Positions 52,501-58,849 of a stretch of 64,000 nt of DNA are shown here, piece after piece (the first letter of the stretch is position 1; every line of letters starts with the position of its first letter). Origin of the DNA: Congeria kusceri (taxonomy: Eukaryota; Mollusca; Bivalvia; Myida; Dreissenidae); contig CM051028.1 in the NCBI GenBank assembly GCA_027627225.1, forward strand, positions 19,468,701 to 19,532,700. The letters are read 5' to 3'. A program made the translations under genes and the position numbers. Under the pieces are notes generated by a model. The model worked only from the letters and a program-made list of their open reading frames with translations. It ran no database searches and was not told the origin of the DNA.

Positions 52501-54227
52501 ATCTGCGACCAGAAATATGAGAAGTATTTCTTTTTCAAATATTACATAATAAAGCACATCGTCATTAGAGGTTACTGCTCTTCTGATTCAAAGCAAAACC
52601 ACTCCAATCAGTACACTAAAAGATTGTTAGCACGTACACATCTCAGCGCAAGAAGTCATTTACTATGTGAACAATAATATAAAATATACTTGTATGTATC
52701 TGCACTTTCATAAGGACAAACTATTATAGTTTGTCCTAGTGGAAATGTAGATACATACATTTGTAAAAGCTGCATCTGATAGGCATATTTTAATGAATTA
52801 TAAAACATTATGTAGATATTCAGATGTACAGTCAACATATAAGCAAATCAGTATTTTGCTTTTCCTGTAAAATGTTAAAAATGTCAGTTACATTCCAATT
52901 TTATGTCTACCAGACGGTATCCTTAATTTTGAATACACAATGGTCATGGTTATGTTATAACATAATATATCAAATCAACTATGTGTACATATAACCTAGG
53001 ATTTTACCTTTTTTATATGATTAAATATCTCTCTCTATAAAAGGCACCGCGTGTGATAATTCCCCTTGAATTGGCCATGCATTCTGAATTAGCAGAAGAA
53101 ACATATTAATTCGTTAATTACAAAATATTTTGTTACCGAATAACGGTTGATAAACGCTGTTTAGGAGCAATGAACTAGGAATACAATAGCAATGCAAAAT
53201 AATAATATAGTATATTGATTTTCGCAAATATTAATATAAGTATCATGATGCATACATAAGAAGTCTTGAAATGACCGTACTCGGCGTCGCTAGCTTTTTA
53301 TACAATGGCCTATAGCTTTCTAAAAAAAAATTTCGAATCACTTTTTCAAGATGAATGTGTCAATAGAAAGAAAACGACAATTCCTTTACATTTACATAAA
53401 CATTTTCTAGTTTATCCTTGATAAAGCGCCATTAAGCCCTCATTGATAATGATTCAGCCTTTAGCGGCTTCAGCTAGCGTCGTGGCATATAATTGGATGC
53501 TCCTGAAGGCACCCGCAATTTAATTATCAGTTTTCGACTTTAATACCGCAAGAGTATCATCGCAGATCGGATGATGTTAATGCGTATGAAACTTTTACAT
53601 GGTATATGTAAAAAGTTTACCCAATGTATTACTGTATTGTTTACACGTATAACAACGAGATTTGAGTGGGTGTTAGTTTGATGTTAGCAATACAATTCAG
53701 TAGCAAACGTATGTCGTCGTATTTAATGTATTACCGCATTACGGCATTGTTGCTCTTAATCTAATAAATATTTGAACATCCTTTTGAATCGATGTATTGT
53801 ATTAGGAATTATTAAAATATATGATTTTGGCACAGACAGATCAGGAGCAAATTGTCTGCTTGCTGATTCGCCAGGTTTGTCAACACATAAATGTTAAATA
53901 CTGGTATAATAATATTAATGTATATAGGCACATATTTAATGAGTCACTTGCATTAGGAGCAATAACTATTTGAAACCTGAATTTGAAACAAACAATGACC
54001 GAAACCTTTTAAACAGAACTATTACCTTTTTGGTTCTAGCTTTTTCAATACGTAGTGTATGTAAATAAATATTCTGCAATTTTACAAGTTTTCCTTTGCC
54101 CCAGGTGGAGCTGGGATGGTACAGCCACGGGGAGCAGCTCGACCACTGGTATGACATCATGGAGCACCCGCATCGGCCCACCGACTACTGGCACCCTATC
54201 ATCAAGACCAGCAAAATTACGTCATGA
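25415..54227 (+). CDS. Synaptotagmin-like protein: one TM helix, tandem C2 domains (12 exons)
   Basis: Coding exons: join(25415..25580, 31437..31859, 33875..34072, 34871..34891, 35384..35505, 39054..39215, 46227..46346, 46628..46708, 49566..49691, 50683..50797, 51968..52173, 54105..54227). All introns are GT-AG, all phases agree (1,1,1,1,0,0,0,0,0,1,0), and the total is 1863 nt: 620 residues plus stop. Residues 7-32 form a transmembrane helix followed by basic residues. Residues 56-310 are a Ser/Arg-rich cytoplasmic linker. C2A spans about 340-472 (NPYVKAF, NPVFLEKF). C2B spans about 476-605 (NPYVKVEM, DPVWNQACVF), ending in WHPI, the family's WHXL-type motif. Calcium-ligand aspartates are largely missing in both C2 domains, so calcium sensing is unlikely. 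A role in vesicle trafficking or membrane tethering is inference from the family. The subfamily is not assigned. The start is uncertain: TTTCGTTCAG just inside the ATG could instead be an acceptor for an unseen upstream exon. Confidence 0.85.
25581..26940 (+). other. Intron 1, proximal part
   Basis: No further exon or named repeat is seen. A CTCCGG/CTCCAG-flanked AACATTGTAGA word is duplicated near 25760 and 25790. Confidence 0.5.
26944..27172. repeat. 20-bp minisatellite (ACATTTACCAAGCTTGTGAT unit)
   Basis: About eleven tandem copies of a 20-bp unit containing a HindIII-type AAGCTT, with small variants (CATGCTT, AGCGTGT). It lies within intron 1. Confidence 0.95.
27173..28490 (+). other. 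Intron 1, middle part
   Basis: No exon is supported. The 71-codon and 61-codon minus open frames here lack recognisable motifs. Confidence 0.5.
28489..28537. repeat. (AT)n microsatellite
   Basis: About 24 uninterrupted AT dinucleotides, adjoining the end of a family R1 repeat. Confidence 0.97.
28538..29020 (+). repeat. Dispersed repeat family R1, most complete copy
   Basis: Shares with 34225-34725 a series of ordered blocks: GCAAGTGACCAATTGCC-type, GGAACGGTCAATGCAAAGCA, a degenerate middle, CAATTTAATTACTCGATGG, TTCTGAGG, then AAAGACATAGCATCATATAG and a CAGATCA end. No protein is encoded. Copies also lie at 19495-19765 (inverted), 22290-22400 and 59610-59700. Confidence 0.75.
29366..30070 (+). 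repeat. Family R2 repeat split by a nested insertion
   Basis: The left part (29366-29416: GGCTTTATTCCATGGCG..GCGCAGAATA) and the right part (29976-30070: AATGACGTCATTTTG..GGGATAAATAGAGA) together correspond to the family R2 repeat at 25085-25330. They are separated by the inverted-repeat element at 29417-29975. Confidence 0.6.
29417..29975. mobile_element. Non-autonomous DNA transposon with terminal inverted repeats
   Basis: The ends AAGCCTAGGTCACACT (29417) and AGTGTGACCAAGGCTT (ending 29975) are inverted copies, with weaker similarity continuing about 16 bases inward. The roughly 560-bp interior has no transposase. The several 60-115 codon open frames inside overlap on both strands and are not supported as genes. 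Confidence 0.75.
30071..31436 (+). other. Intron 1, distal part
   Basis: No exon is supported. The 79-codon plus open frame at 30699-30938 has no motif. The intron ends in CTCTGTATTTCAG at 31436. Confidence 0.5.
31437..31859 (+). CDS. Synaptotagmin-like exon 2: Ser/Arg-rich linker
   Basis: 423 nt, phase 1-1, acceptor TCTGTATTTCAG and donor GCGG|GTTTGT. It encodes basic sequence (GVRKREKAEDKK) followed by four degenerate copies of a roughly 20-residue repeat (residues about 113-180) of the form SSRRTSxxSxxxRRGSGS. The RRxS words fit basophilic kinase sites such as PKA. The 78-codon minus frame over the repeat is a shadow. Confidence 0.85.
31860..32330 (+). other. Intron 2, proximal part
   Basis: No exon or named repeat is supported. 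Confidence 0.5.
32330..32995. repeat. Dispersed repeat with internal roughly 150-bp tandem similarity
   Basis: Starts AGCTCGCCTATTTGAAGAAT, with GTCGGCGTGGGCGTCCGCGT at about 32377. Then three related segments recur: TTGAAACTTGGAATATACTT, TTGAATCTTGGAATAAATCT and TTGAAACTTGGCATATAACA, each followed by ATCAACT and CAGGTGCAAC-like words. I recognise this as a widespread bivalve repeat type but cannot name the family. Confidence 0.6.
33675..33845 (+). mobile_element. tRNA-derived SINE fragment
   Basis: TTGCCTAGTGGTAACGCACT (33684) resembles a box A region, and GGGTCCGCAGTTTGGGCCC (from 33720) a degenerate box B. It ends only about 30 bases before the exon 3 acceptor. The 77-codon open frame across it is a repeat artefact. 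Confidence 0.55.
33875..34072 (+). CDS. Synaptotagmin-like exon 3: acidic then basic linker
   Basis: 198 nt, phase 1-1, acceptor ACTGCATTTTAG and donor GAAG|GTAATT. It encodes an acidic stretch (LSDSEPLEMDEMYTLEEE), then a basic stretch with RRKPRPYRRSHSLAEIRRPS. RRSHS is another basophilic-kinase-like site. Confidence 0.85.
34225..34725 (+). repeat. Dispersed repeat family R1
   Basis: Ordered blocks match 28538-29020: GGCAAGAGACCAATTGCC, TTGGAGCGGTCAATGCAAAG, GCAATTTAATTACTCAATGG, then ATAGTATCATACAATTGATG. Same orientation as that copy; intronic. Confidence 0.75.
34871..34891 (+). CDS. Synaptotagmin-like exon 4: 21-nt microexon
   Basis: Bounded by ATTTCTTTTCCAG and CAG|GTATGT. Phase 1-1, adding seven residues (AKQPQPT) between exon 3 and exon 5. 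Support comes from two strong splice sites plus exact phase agreement. It is dispensable for frame, so it could be an alternative microexon. Confidence 0.65.
35170..35355. repeat. CA-rich imperfect microsatellite
   Basis: Degenerate (CA)n with CATGCA and ACGCAT variants. It lies just upstream of the exon 5 acceptor; open frames across it are artefacts. Confidence 0.8.
35384..35505 (+). CDS. Synaptotagmin-like exon 5: linker, donor in a tandem array
   Basis: 122 nt, phase 1 to 0. Acceptor CGCCATTTTAG; donor AAATTG|GTAAGT at 35506. Encodes GRCRPDGRRVTLSSLVVS, then NALDHTPNPVAPHYQ and RKKPKL. The last 70 bases and the donor are repeated three more times downstream, so several alternative donors are possible. 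The first is used here because it joins exon 6 in phase 0. Confidence 0.8.
35436..35787 (+). repeat. Tandem array A: four copies of the exon 5 end and its donor
   Basis: Units of 87-90 bp each carry a form of ACCAGAGAAAGAAACCTAAA followed by the splice-donor position. Donor positions are 35506 (GTAAGT), 35596 (GTAAAT), 35683 (ATAAAT, GT lost) and 35770 (GTAAGT). The first copy is coding; the others are intronic and diverged by roughly 15-25 percent. Confidence 0.85.
36120..37467 (+). other. Intron 5, unassigned part
   Basis: No exon of the plus gene is seen. The minus open frame 36825-37250 is listed separately. Confidence 0.45.
36825..37250 (-). CDS. Unrecognised 141-codon open frame (hypothetical)
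   Basis: An ATG-to-stop frame on the minus strand with ordinary amino-acid composition, ending FIDWTWRLRPEN. I recognise no domain. It lies inside intron 5 of the plus-strand gene, with no polyadenylation or promoter signal I can point to. It may be a decayed transposon segment or chance. Confidence that it is coding is low. Confidence 0.2.
   Translation of the reverse strand: MCGRKLLYIVYHVYFKCPLKLLMLSCKKVMPTSLLDVCVQDKTSKGKNLKLSCTDVMYFKTQHLLPRSSFACYTMSDYYITAKLITRKTADWLFITKPKYDFLFKDNDIFRHILEPSTLLGISIRNVIHFIDWTWRLRPEN
37468..38478 (+). mobile_element. Non-autonomous Crypton-related element, copy 2
   Basis: Matches 7256-8177 throughout. It begins ATAATACATATTGTTACTA, contains GGCCGCGGCC and GATCGCGCGACGTCACCGAC, and ends in a GC-rich hairpin (about 38351-38460, arms ACGGCAGAGC and GCTCTGCCGT) followed by ATTGTCTAAAT. 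It is slightly longer than copy 1, including extra hairpin sequence (CGGCCCTCGGGCCG). No recombinase gene. Sits in intron 5. Confidence 0.82.
38479..39053 (+). other. Intron 5, distal part
   Basis: AT-rich with no feature. Ends in ACTTCTAACCCGACAG at 39053. Confidence 0.5.
39054..39215 (+). CDS. Synaptotagmin-like exon 6: start of C2A
   Basis: 162 nt, phase 0-0, donor GAG|GTTAAT. Encodes RPPGIGLPDTPVMMGDLNLE, then the first C2A strands, GKLKVQLQFTD and ALNVIIIE. The 68-codon minus frame over it is a shadow. Confidence 0.88.
39515..39646. repeat. GC-rich hairpin, 3' end of the recombinase element
   Basis: Arms CATACGGCAGGGCCGGGC and GCCCGGCTCTGCCGTATG pair over about 50 bp each. The centre is GGCCCGAGGGCCTTTGGCCC. 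A near-identical palindrome lies at 43974-44103. Confidence 0.9.
40361..41176 (+). pseudogene. Non-LTR retrotransposon polyprotein, C-terminal fragment
   Basis: A 271-codon open frame corresponding to the region after the reverse transcriptase in LINE ORF2-type proteins. It includes LSRFRLSAHTLEIETGRY and the zinc-knuckle-like RKCKLCN..VESEYHFFLTC. There is no polymerase or endonuclease domain, so the copy is 5'-truncated. The 3' end has TTCCAATAAAAAACTTG and a short (CTTGAAA)n tail ending about 41420, as expected of a LINE 3' terminus. It is inserted in the Crypton-type element in the opposite orientation. The related piece at 16557-16880 shares the same motif. Confidence 0.8.
41746..43791 (-). 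pseudogene. Crypton-type tyrosine recombinase, broken
   Basis: Three exon-like segments on the minus strand (43791-43257, 42867-42646, 42401-41746) join at GT-AG sites with matching phase 1. The deduced sequence follows the KIAA1958/ZMYM-like recombinase family. Segment 1 has RNVLRAKAVDLKEKGLGNK and EIDILYKKKLLG. Segment 2 has YFGLRGRQEH (catalytic Arg). Segment 3 has HSGRKT (H-x-x-R), TGHKN (His) and NSYHS (likely Tyr nucleophile). Damage: a frameshift in the A-runs near 43640-43665, a TAA near 43504 in segment 1, and a TGA near 42837 in segment 2, apparently where the family has Trp. Catalytic residues remain, so decay is probably recent. The N-terminus starts MAASEKTLESLANRL at 43791. Confidence 0.82.
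43800..44290. repeat. Hairpin flanked by direct copies of the element's 5' module
   Basis: A palindrome at 43974-44103 (ACGGCAGGACCGGGCC..CTCTGCCGT) is flanked by two roughly 145-bp direct repeats (43824-43958 and 44149-44288), each running GACGTCGCGCGATCTGATTC to ATAGTAACGATATGTAATAT. A short inverted piece of the module end follows the palindrome (44113-44150). The second repeat differs at one spot (TTGGCAAGG for TTGGCCCGG). This looks like a head-to-tail join of element ends. Confidence 0.8.
44291..46226 (+). other. Intron 6, distal part
   Basis: No exon or named repeat. A perfect 10-bp stem (TAAAACGTGC/GCACGTTTTA) lies near 44690-44714. Ends in TTTGTGTTTCCTCAG at 46226. Confidence 0.5.
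46227..46346 (+). CDS. Synaptotagmin-like exon 7: C2A core
   Basis: 120 nt, phase 0-0, donor CGCGG|GTAAGT. Encodes AGDLRIAGLPSNTEVNPYVK and FKYRTKTINKSR. The family usually has Asp in loop 1 and SDPYVK; here these are absent or Asn (VNPYVK), which weakens calcium binding. Confidence 0.9.
46628..46708 (+). CDS. Synaptotagmin-like exon 8: C2A strands
   Basis: 81 nt, phase 0-0, acceptor after a T-run ending CAG, donor CCAG|GTAAGA. Encodes NPVFLEKFSITEITRDDLIE and GSAIEFQ, the strand before calcium-binding loop 3. Too short and ATG-less to be listed as an ORF; found by domain alignment. Confidence 0.88.
46957..47220. repeat. 51-bp minisatellite, five copies
   Basis: The unit GTGCACTTGTTTATCCCCCG plus ATATTCACACAAAAGTAGC and TCATGATAATGC repeats exactly five times with single-base differences and ends in a partial copy. 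51 is a multiple of 3, so the minus strand stays open across it (85-codon frame); not a gene. Confidence 0.96.
47226..48809 (+). other. Intron 8, middle part
   Basis: No exon or named repeat is supported. Confidence 0.5.
48810..49590 (+). repeat. Tandem array B: 32-bp minisatellite carrying the exon 9 acceptor
   Basis: About 23 units of 32 bp (some expanded), of the form GTTTATTCGTTTCACCACAT followed by AACTTGTTACAG. The TTACAG|GT position in each unit corresponds to the intron 8/exon 9 boundary at 49565/49566. The last unit runs into the coding exon with few changes. Several upstream units keep AG and are potential decoy acceptors. Confidence 0.9.
49566..49691 (+). CDS. Synaptotagmin-like exon 9: C2A loop 3 and last strand
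   Basis: 126 nt, phase 0-0, acceptor TGTTACAG, donor ACAGG|GTAGGT. Encodes VYSSHHITRRHLVGMASV, then QLKDVDKFDNGLTELIILP and HSVYR. It aligns without gaps to the family pattern V-x-D-x-D-R-F-S-R-x-D-x-I-G; the Asp ligands are replaced by Ser and His. The first 26 bases are minisatellite unit sequence. The acceptor was chosen for phase, alignment length and consensus. CCGTGCAG at 49619 is a weaker alternative that would shorten the domain. Confidence 0.75.
49692..50682 (+). other. Intron 9
   Basis: No repeat or additional exon is recognised. Ends in GCTATTTGCAG at 50682. Confidence 0.5.
50683..50797 (+). CDS. Synaptotagmin-like exon 10: start of C2B
   Basis: 115 nt, phase 0 to 1, acceptor TATTTGCAG, donor GTCA|GTAAGT at 50798. 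Encodes LHQGDIHISGCYQPVAGKM, then VFNVVEARSLPRVSLLGAV. This is the C2B entry pattern (G-D/E-hydrophobic strand, AGK, EAR). It has no ATG-initiated frame; found by alignment. The family loop 1 Asp is Ser. Confidence 0.85.
50740..50990 (+). repeat. Tandem array C: four copies of the exon 10 end and its donor
   Basis: The word TCGTTGCTAGGTGCCGTCAG plus TAAGTA recurs with donor positions at 50798 (GTAAGT), 50850 (GTAAGT), 50913 (GTAAGT) and 50976 (GTACCA, weakened). Spacing is 52-63 bp. Only the first copy is in the coding exon as modelled. Confidence 0.85.
51031..51490. mobile_element. Nested inverted-repeat element(s), GGTCCGACC type
   Basis: GTACCATTAGGTCTTAAATT at 51031 with its inverse ending TAGGACCTAATGGTAC at 51269 form 39-bp terminal inverted repeats around roughly 160 bp. 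More partial inverted copies follow (51310-51350 and 51400-51490), rich in GACCTGGTCGGACC palindromes. No protein. A MITE family inserted in or near itself is the simplest reading. Confidence 0.65.
51500..51967 (+). other. Intron 10, distal part
   Basis: No repeat is seen. Ends in GGAATTCTTGTAG at 51967. A second acceptor (TTGCAACAG, 51936) would add in-frame codons but cannot join exon 10 in phase, so it is not used. Confidence 0.5.
51968..52173 (+). CDS. Synaptotagmin-like exon 11: C2B core
   Basis: 206 nt, phase 1 to 0, donor ACAG|GTTGGT. Encodes NPYVKVEMYINGIREAKHKT, then RQNTQDPVWNQACVFDI and HIIHKDMMMGVQKIGQ. The family SDPYVK is NPYVK, and the loop 3 D-x-D pattern is missing. Confidence 0.9.
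52691..52759. ncRNA. Candidate small-RNA hairpin or tiny MITE in intron 11
   Basis: Two 32-nt arms (52691-52722, 52728-52759) around a 5-nt loop (ATTAT). 27 Watson-Crick pairs, 3 G-U pairs and 2 mismatches by inspection. The size and mismatch pattern resemble a microRNA precursor, but a short palindromic transposon would look similar. No known miRNA seed is claimed. Confidence 0.3.
52760..54104 (+). other. Intron 11, distal part
   Basis: AT-rich with no exon. Ends in TTTCCTTTGCCCCAG at 54104. Confidence 0.5.
54105..54227 (+). CDS. Synaptotagmin-like exon 12: C2B end and stop
   Basis: 123 nt, phase 0, to TGA at 54225-54227. Encodes VELGWYSHGEQLDHWYDIM, then EHPHRPTDYWHPIIK and TSKITS. HW..M...RP...WHPI is the C-terminal C2B helix and WHXL-type motif of synaptotagmins. 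The 71-codon minus frame over it is a shadow. Confidence 0.92.
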   Translation: MELGWYSHGEQLDHWYDIMEHPHRPTDYWHPIIKTSKITS

Positions 54228-54330
54228 CCATTTCGACCCCCTTTATGTGAGCTCTCTACACACGAAATGCTCGATTTATTTTGCTGCGGTCGAACCATTG
54301 AGCTTCATTGGAATAAATGGACAATAGTGT
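54228..54330 (+). other. 3' UTR with AATAAA signal
   Basis: AATAAA at 54312-54317, 85 nt after the stop, is a good polyadenylation candidate. Confidence 0.55.
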
Positions 54331-55250
54331 ATTCTTGTGAGATTTTAGTTTTGTTACCACGTGGTTTCAAATCCACCTAGAAATGACTGATGATCGATTT
54401 TGGTGATGATCATGTTTCCAGCTTTTAGCAACGATGAGCGATTATAGGGACATACGATTTGTGTTGACCTGTGACGGTATTATAACCTGTATTGTGGATG
54501 TGTTTTTGTCATATTTATAAATGTTTACCTACAGTAAATCTATGTGTGAATGACTGACTTTAATTGTAAAGGCCTAATGACCAATTTCGATGTTTAGGCC
54601 TAGGTTATTTTATACCTGGTTATTGTATACCTGTCAAGTAATGTGTGTTTGTACGAAATTTACGTGTTTACTATTACTTAAATACGTTTATGTGAAAACG
54701 ATAATACGATAATCAATATTAGCAATATTAGTTCATATTCATTATAATTATGATGTATGTGAACATTTCAACTTCGAATTCTAATAGACACACTGACAAA
54801 ATTTAATAATGTACAGTTGGATAAAAATAGGATGATCATTACTGTTATCAAAACATTTATTGACTAAACAAATTGTCTTACAAACATTAACGCTCATAAT
54901 GAATATTTGTAAAAAAAAAACAACAAGAAACAAAAAACAATTGGGTCAAAACATTGTAAAGTCAAATGTTGTTTAAAGATCTGGCTCAATATTGCAATGC
55001 TGTTATGGACGATCAGTGATCGGACTGGTGTATTTGTGAGAAAATTGTGATTTATATTTACAGATATTCGACTATTATATTGTGTGCTATGTAAATTTTG
55101 TAAATGTTGAACCTTCCCGTTGTTGTTACGATATCTGGAACCTTTATTGCTGTTATAATTATTGAAAAAAAAATTAAAAATTTCGTTTCAACGATTGTGT
55201 TTCTGTTTTTTAATAACATTAAATAATGTTCCGTCAATTTCCTCTCGCAG

Positions 55251-55358
55251 ATGGAATTACCAGATGAAGCATGTGATGTTACTGCTTGCGGCTTATGCCA
55301 AAAATTGAAAGCACTAGAGAGCGCAGAACGCCGCCAAGGCAGCTCAGTGCGCCCATGA
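55251..55358 (+). CDS. Possible alternative terminal exon (35 codons)
   Basis: A strong acceptor (CGTCAATTTCCTCTCGCAG, ending 55250) opens a phase-0 frame, MELPDEACDVTACGLCQKLK to GSSVRP and TGA at 55356-55358. AATAAA follows at 55429-55434. Exon 11 ends in phase 0, so it could splice here and skip exon 12, replacing the WHXL end with a short Cys-containing tail. The exon could also belong to the 3' UTR or another transcript. The 119-codon minus frame here is the shadow. Confidence 0.35.
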   Translation: MELPDEACDVTACGLCQKLKALESAERRQGSSVRP

Positions 55359-55589
55359 TTGTGTTGTGCAATTAATGCATTATTCGGTATAAAGGGCAAT
55401 TTGCCATCCCTATTCACAATCTCTCATAAATAAAAATCCTTTAAAAATGTTTGGATTTGAATCATCACCAATATCGAATAATGATTTCATTGGCCAATCC
55501 GTCCAAGAAAATTTCATGCAAAAACATACATAATTTTATACTTTGGTGTACAATTGCTAAATTTCTTTATTCCGCAGTGTTGAAATATA

Positions 55590-55765
55590 GGTAAGTGTAG
55601 GGGTGTTATTTCGTCAATGCTGGTGTGATGATGGGAAACAGATTGGTACTCGGTAAGATAAATTCGTTACATGAGTTCTTACTGACCCCGTACGGTGTGA
55701 CCCAATATTAATCTGCTGACCCTGTATCACACCGCACGAGGTCAGTAAGAAGCCACGCTACTAAT
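55590..55765. repeat. Short inverted-repeat element
   Basis: TTCTTACTGACCCCGTACGG (55676) and its inverse ending CGAGGTCAGTAAGAA (55752) form arms of about 30 bp around about 20 bp. A GTTATTTCGTCAATGCTGG-type flank resembles the family R2 border near 25100. No coding capacity. Confidence 0.55.
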
Positions 55766-56849
55766 AATAACCATTGACTTTATTATTGTAAGTTTGCATT
55801 TCTTAAAATTCTCCCGCGCAAACAAATAATGGTATTCAATTTAACCGCTGCATAATTGACTTACCGCGCCAAATTTTTAGCTTTTCATTCTTATACATTA
55901 ACAAGAAATCTAGGTCAAAAGTGCTATAAAACAGCTACGCCGAAAAAACATGGCTGACAGGGGACTGGACAGTTTTCCTAAAATGGCTACATTGAAAATT
56001 GTGTAATGTTCTTGTCTAAAACCACTTGCTAGATTTGGAAATAATTTAACAGAAATTTTCTTTAGATGACCTTCTACAAAATATCTTGAAATAATTTTTA
56101 CTCTTTAAAAAACAGCGGCATGATGGCGGGGCAGTTTCCTTACATGATTTTTAACTATTAAAAATTATTATCAGAAACCACTTATAGGATTTCAAAATAA
56201 CTTCAAGCAAATATGTCGTGCTTTACGCTTCCAAATACATTTGAATTAGTTTGTTTTATGTCATTGTTGTCTATTTTCAGTATATATTTCTTCAAATGTC
56301 TCTGAATATACAATGTTTGCAACATCGATCTTAAATTAAAATTAAATGCGTGATTGAAAGCTATCAATTGACTTATGATATTCGTGTGGAAACTGCCAAA
56401 TGAAGGATTAAGGAATTGCGCGGGATACCATAGCTTTTGCCCGAAGACGAAAACAATGTTTTCATTCAAAACAATCAGATTTAAAGGAAGATAATCGGAA
56501 ACAAAACATCTAAAAAAGTCAACTCTGGGTTGGAATGTGTTTGATGGTACACACAAGTGACGGATATGTTTTGTCTCTTTTTTCGTTTGTTGTTTAAATT
56601 TCAAGGAGGATATTTCAGAATTGCTTCGTTTTTAGATTTCAAAATATACACTGTATTATTCGTAATAAATTAATATTTATCATTAATATTTTGCAATATC
56701 ACGCATTTAGGAATCCTAGTATCATTTTATTTATTTATCAATGGAGTTAAGATGTCAATCATCGTAACGAACAAAAGGCAGCATCGACAGATCTAGCAGT
56801 ACAATGTGAACCGACTGGTATGTTATGTAAGGGAATCATCTTTTGTCTA
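55766..56849. other. Intergenic sequence downstream of the synaptotagmin-like gene
   Basis: No gene is supported. The 133-codon minus frame 56203-56604 matches nothing I know. Confidence 0.45.
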
Positions 56850-57478
56850 AGTACACAGTGTGAATGGGCGCTAGTGTCAGGTAACAGGCTTAGTACACAG
56901 CGTGAATGGGCGCTAGTGTCAGGTAACAGGCTGAGTACACAGTGTGAATGGGCGCTAGTGTCAGGTAACAGGCTGAGTACACAGTGTGAATGGGCGCTAG
57001 TGTCAGGCAACAGGCTGAGTACACATTGTGAATGGGCGCTAGTGTCAGGCAACAGGCTGAGTACACAGTGTGAATGGGCGCTAGTGTCAGGTAACAGGCT
57101 GAGTACACAGTGTGAATGGGCGCTAGTGTCAGGTAACAGGCTGAGTACACAGTGTGAATGGGCGCTAGTATCAGGTAACAGGCTGAGTACACAGTGTGAA
57201 TGGGCGCTAGTGTCAGTTAACAGGCTGAGTACACAGTGTGAATGGGCGCTAGTGTCAGGTAACAGACTGAGTACACCGTGTGAATGGGCGCTAGTGTCAG
57301 GTAACAGGCTGAGTACACAGTGTGAATGGAAGCTAGTGTCAGGTAACAGGCTGAGTACACAGTGTGAATGGGCGCTAGTGTCAGGTAACAGGCTGAGTAC
57401 ACAGTGTGAATGGGCGCTAGTGTCAGGTAACAGGCTGAGTACACAGTGTGAATGGGCGCTAGTGTCAGGTAACAGGCT
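56850..57478. repeat. 42-bp minisatellite, 15 copies
   Basis: The unit AGTACACAGTGTGAATGGGC plus GCTAGTGTCAGGTAACAGGCTG is repeated 15 times with few substitutions. 42 is a multiple of 3 and several frames of the unit lack stops, so open frames of 264 codons (plus), 243 and about 100 codons (minus) cross it. No start context, splice site or family supports translation. Confidence 0.97.
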
Positions 57479-57820
57479 ATGTTTATACAAAATGCGTTAT
57501 ATTCAACATTTGAATCACATGTACATGACAAAGCTTTACATGAGCATTAAACATTGCAATTCCGTCAAGGGGAATGTGGATAAAAGACAGCCAATGGTCT
57601 GGGGGAATCAATGACGAGACTGAGAATGCAAGAAGCTACATGTTTTATACTGTTCATGACCGACCTAGGTTATCTTTTCTAAACTGTAAGTTAAATATTT
57701 AATACTTCAAACATTTAGATGAATTGCGAGTTGCTATGATGATATTTCTGGAGTTTCATTATTCCTGTATCTATAACTGGATGCAATCAGACTTAAGTAT
57801 CCCACTGTGACTATTAATAG

Positions 57821-57980
57821 TATTAAGCGCATGCAATACAGTGCAAACTACAAGACGGACTATTAAGCGCATGCAATACAGTGCAAACTACAAGACGGAC
57901 TATTAAGCGCATGCAATACAGTGCAAACTACAAGACGGACTATTAAGCGCATGCAATACAGTGCAAACTACAAGACGGAC
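57821..57980. repeat. 40-bp tandem repeat, four identical copies
   Basis: TATTAAGCGCATGCAATACA plus GTGCAAACTACAAGACGGAC occurs four times without any difference, implying recent expansion. Confidence 0.98.
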
Positions 57981-57984
57981 GTCT

Positions 57985-58849
57985 ATCTATTGTGCTGCTA
58001 CATTTTGCGCATTCAATTGAAGTCATGTGATTTTGCGAGAGTCTCATAATGATCACGTTCATTGATATCTGAATTAAATCAATAAAACGTCTTTTAAGCA
58101 AACTTAATGTATGTCATGTCCTATCACAACTATATCAAATGCAGCTGTATCAGTACAGTTGAAACATATTTATTAGTATGTAGTGTTACCTAACTCTTAT
58201 TTGATCGACATCAACAAATAAATACCTTGTAGTTCAAGAAAGGGACATGCATTCAAACTATATATAAACTTGAGTTGCAACTACTGTGCCACAGACTTGC
58301 AAAAATTATGTTTGCACACAAAATAAGTTTCATTTGAACAAATCTTTATCTCAAATGCCTTTCTGTCGAGTATACAAATCAAACATCGGTGTCTTATGTT
58401 TGATAAAATATACTTTTAAAATAAAGCGTGCTTTTAAATCATAGAATGGATTACCTCGACAGTTTTAAGTTTACGACACCGCATGTAATCATCTGCACAT
58501 GTAGCCTATATGCTTGTAAACTTTCAAAGTAATGTTCAGCTGTTCACGATAATGTTGAATACAATTCATTGGTCAAGAAAAATAACAGATAATCTGAACC
58601 CACATGTTTTTGTACCATAATTAAGACGGATTTAAGACGGAGGTTTCAGGGAGGTTATATTAATAATGTCTGTAACCATGGCTACTAATAGCGATTGTAC
58701 AAATCCAGGGTTGGAACAAATTGCTTTTTCAAAGGATTCGTTTTATGACTAGCTGTTGAAAATAAGGTATTATGTACAAATGTGAAGTTTTCAAGCTTGA
58801 ACGGAGCGACACAATTAGAAGATTAGACACATTTTGAATACAATTTATG
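57985..58849. other. Intergenic sequence
   Basis: No gene or repeat is supported. Confidence 0.5.

Noticed and set aside
56203..56604. 133-codon minus open frame
   Set aside because: Asn/Phe/Leu-rich with no motif, typical of AT-rich non-coding DNA.
56820..57614. 264-codon plus open frame and 243-codon minus open frame of 14-residue repeats
   Set aside because: Both arise from the same 42-bp minisatellite, whose unit length is divisible by three. Openness on both strands is a repeat artefact with no start context, splice site or family match.
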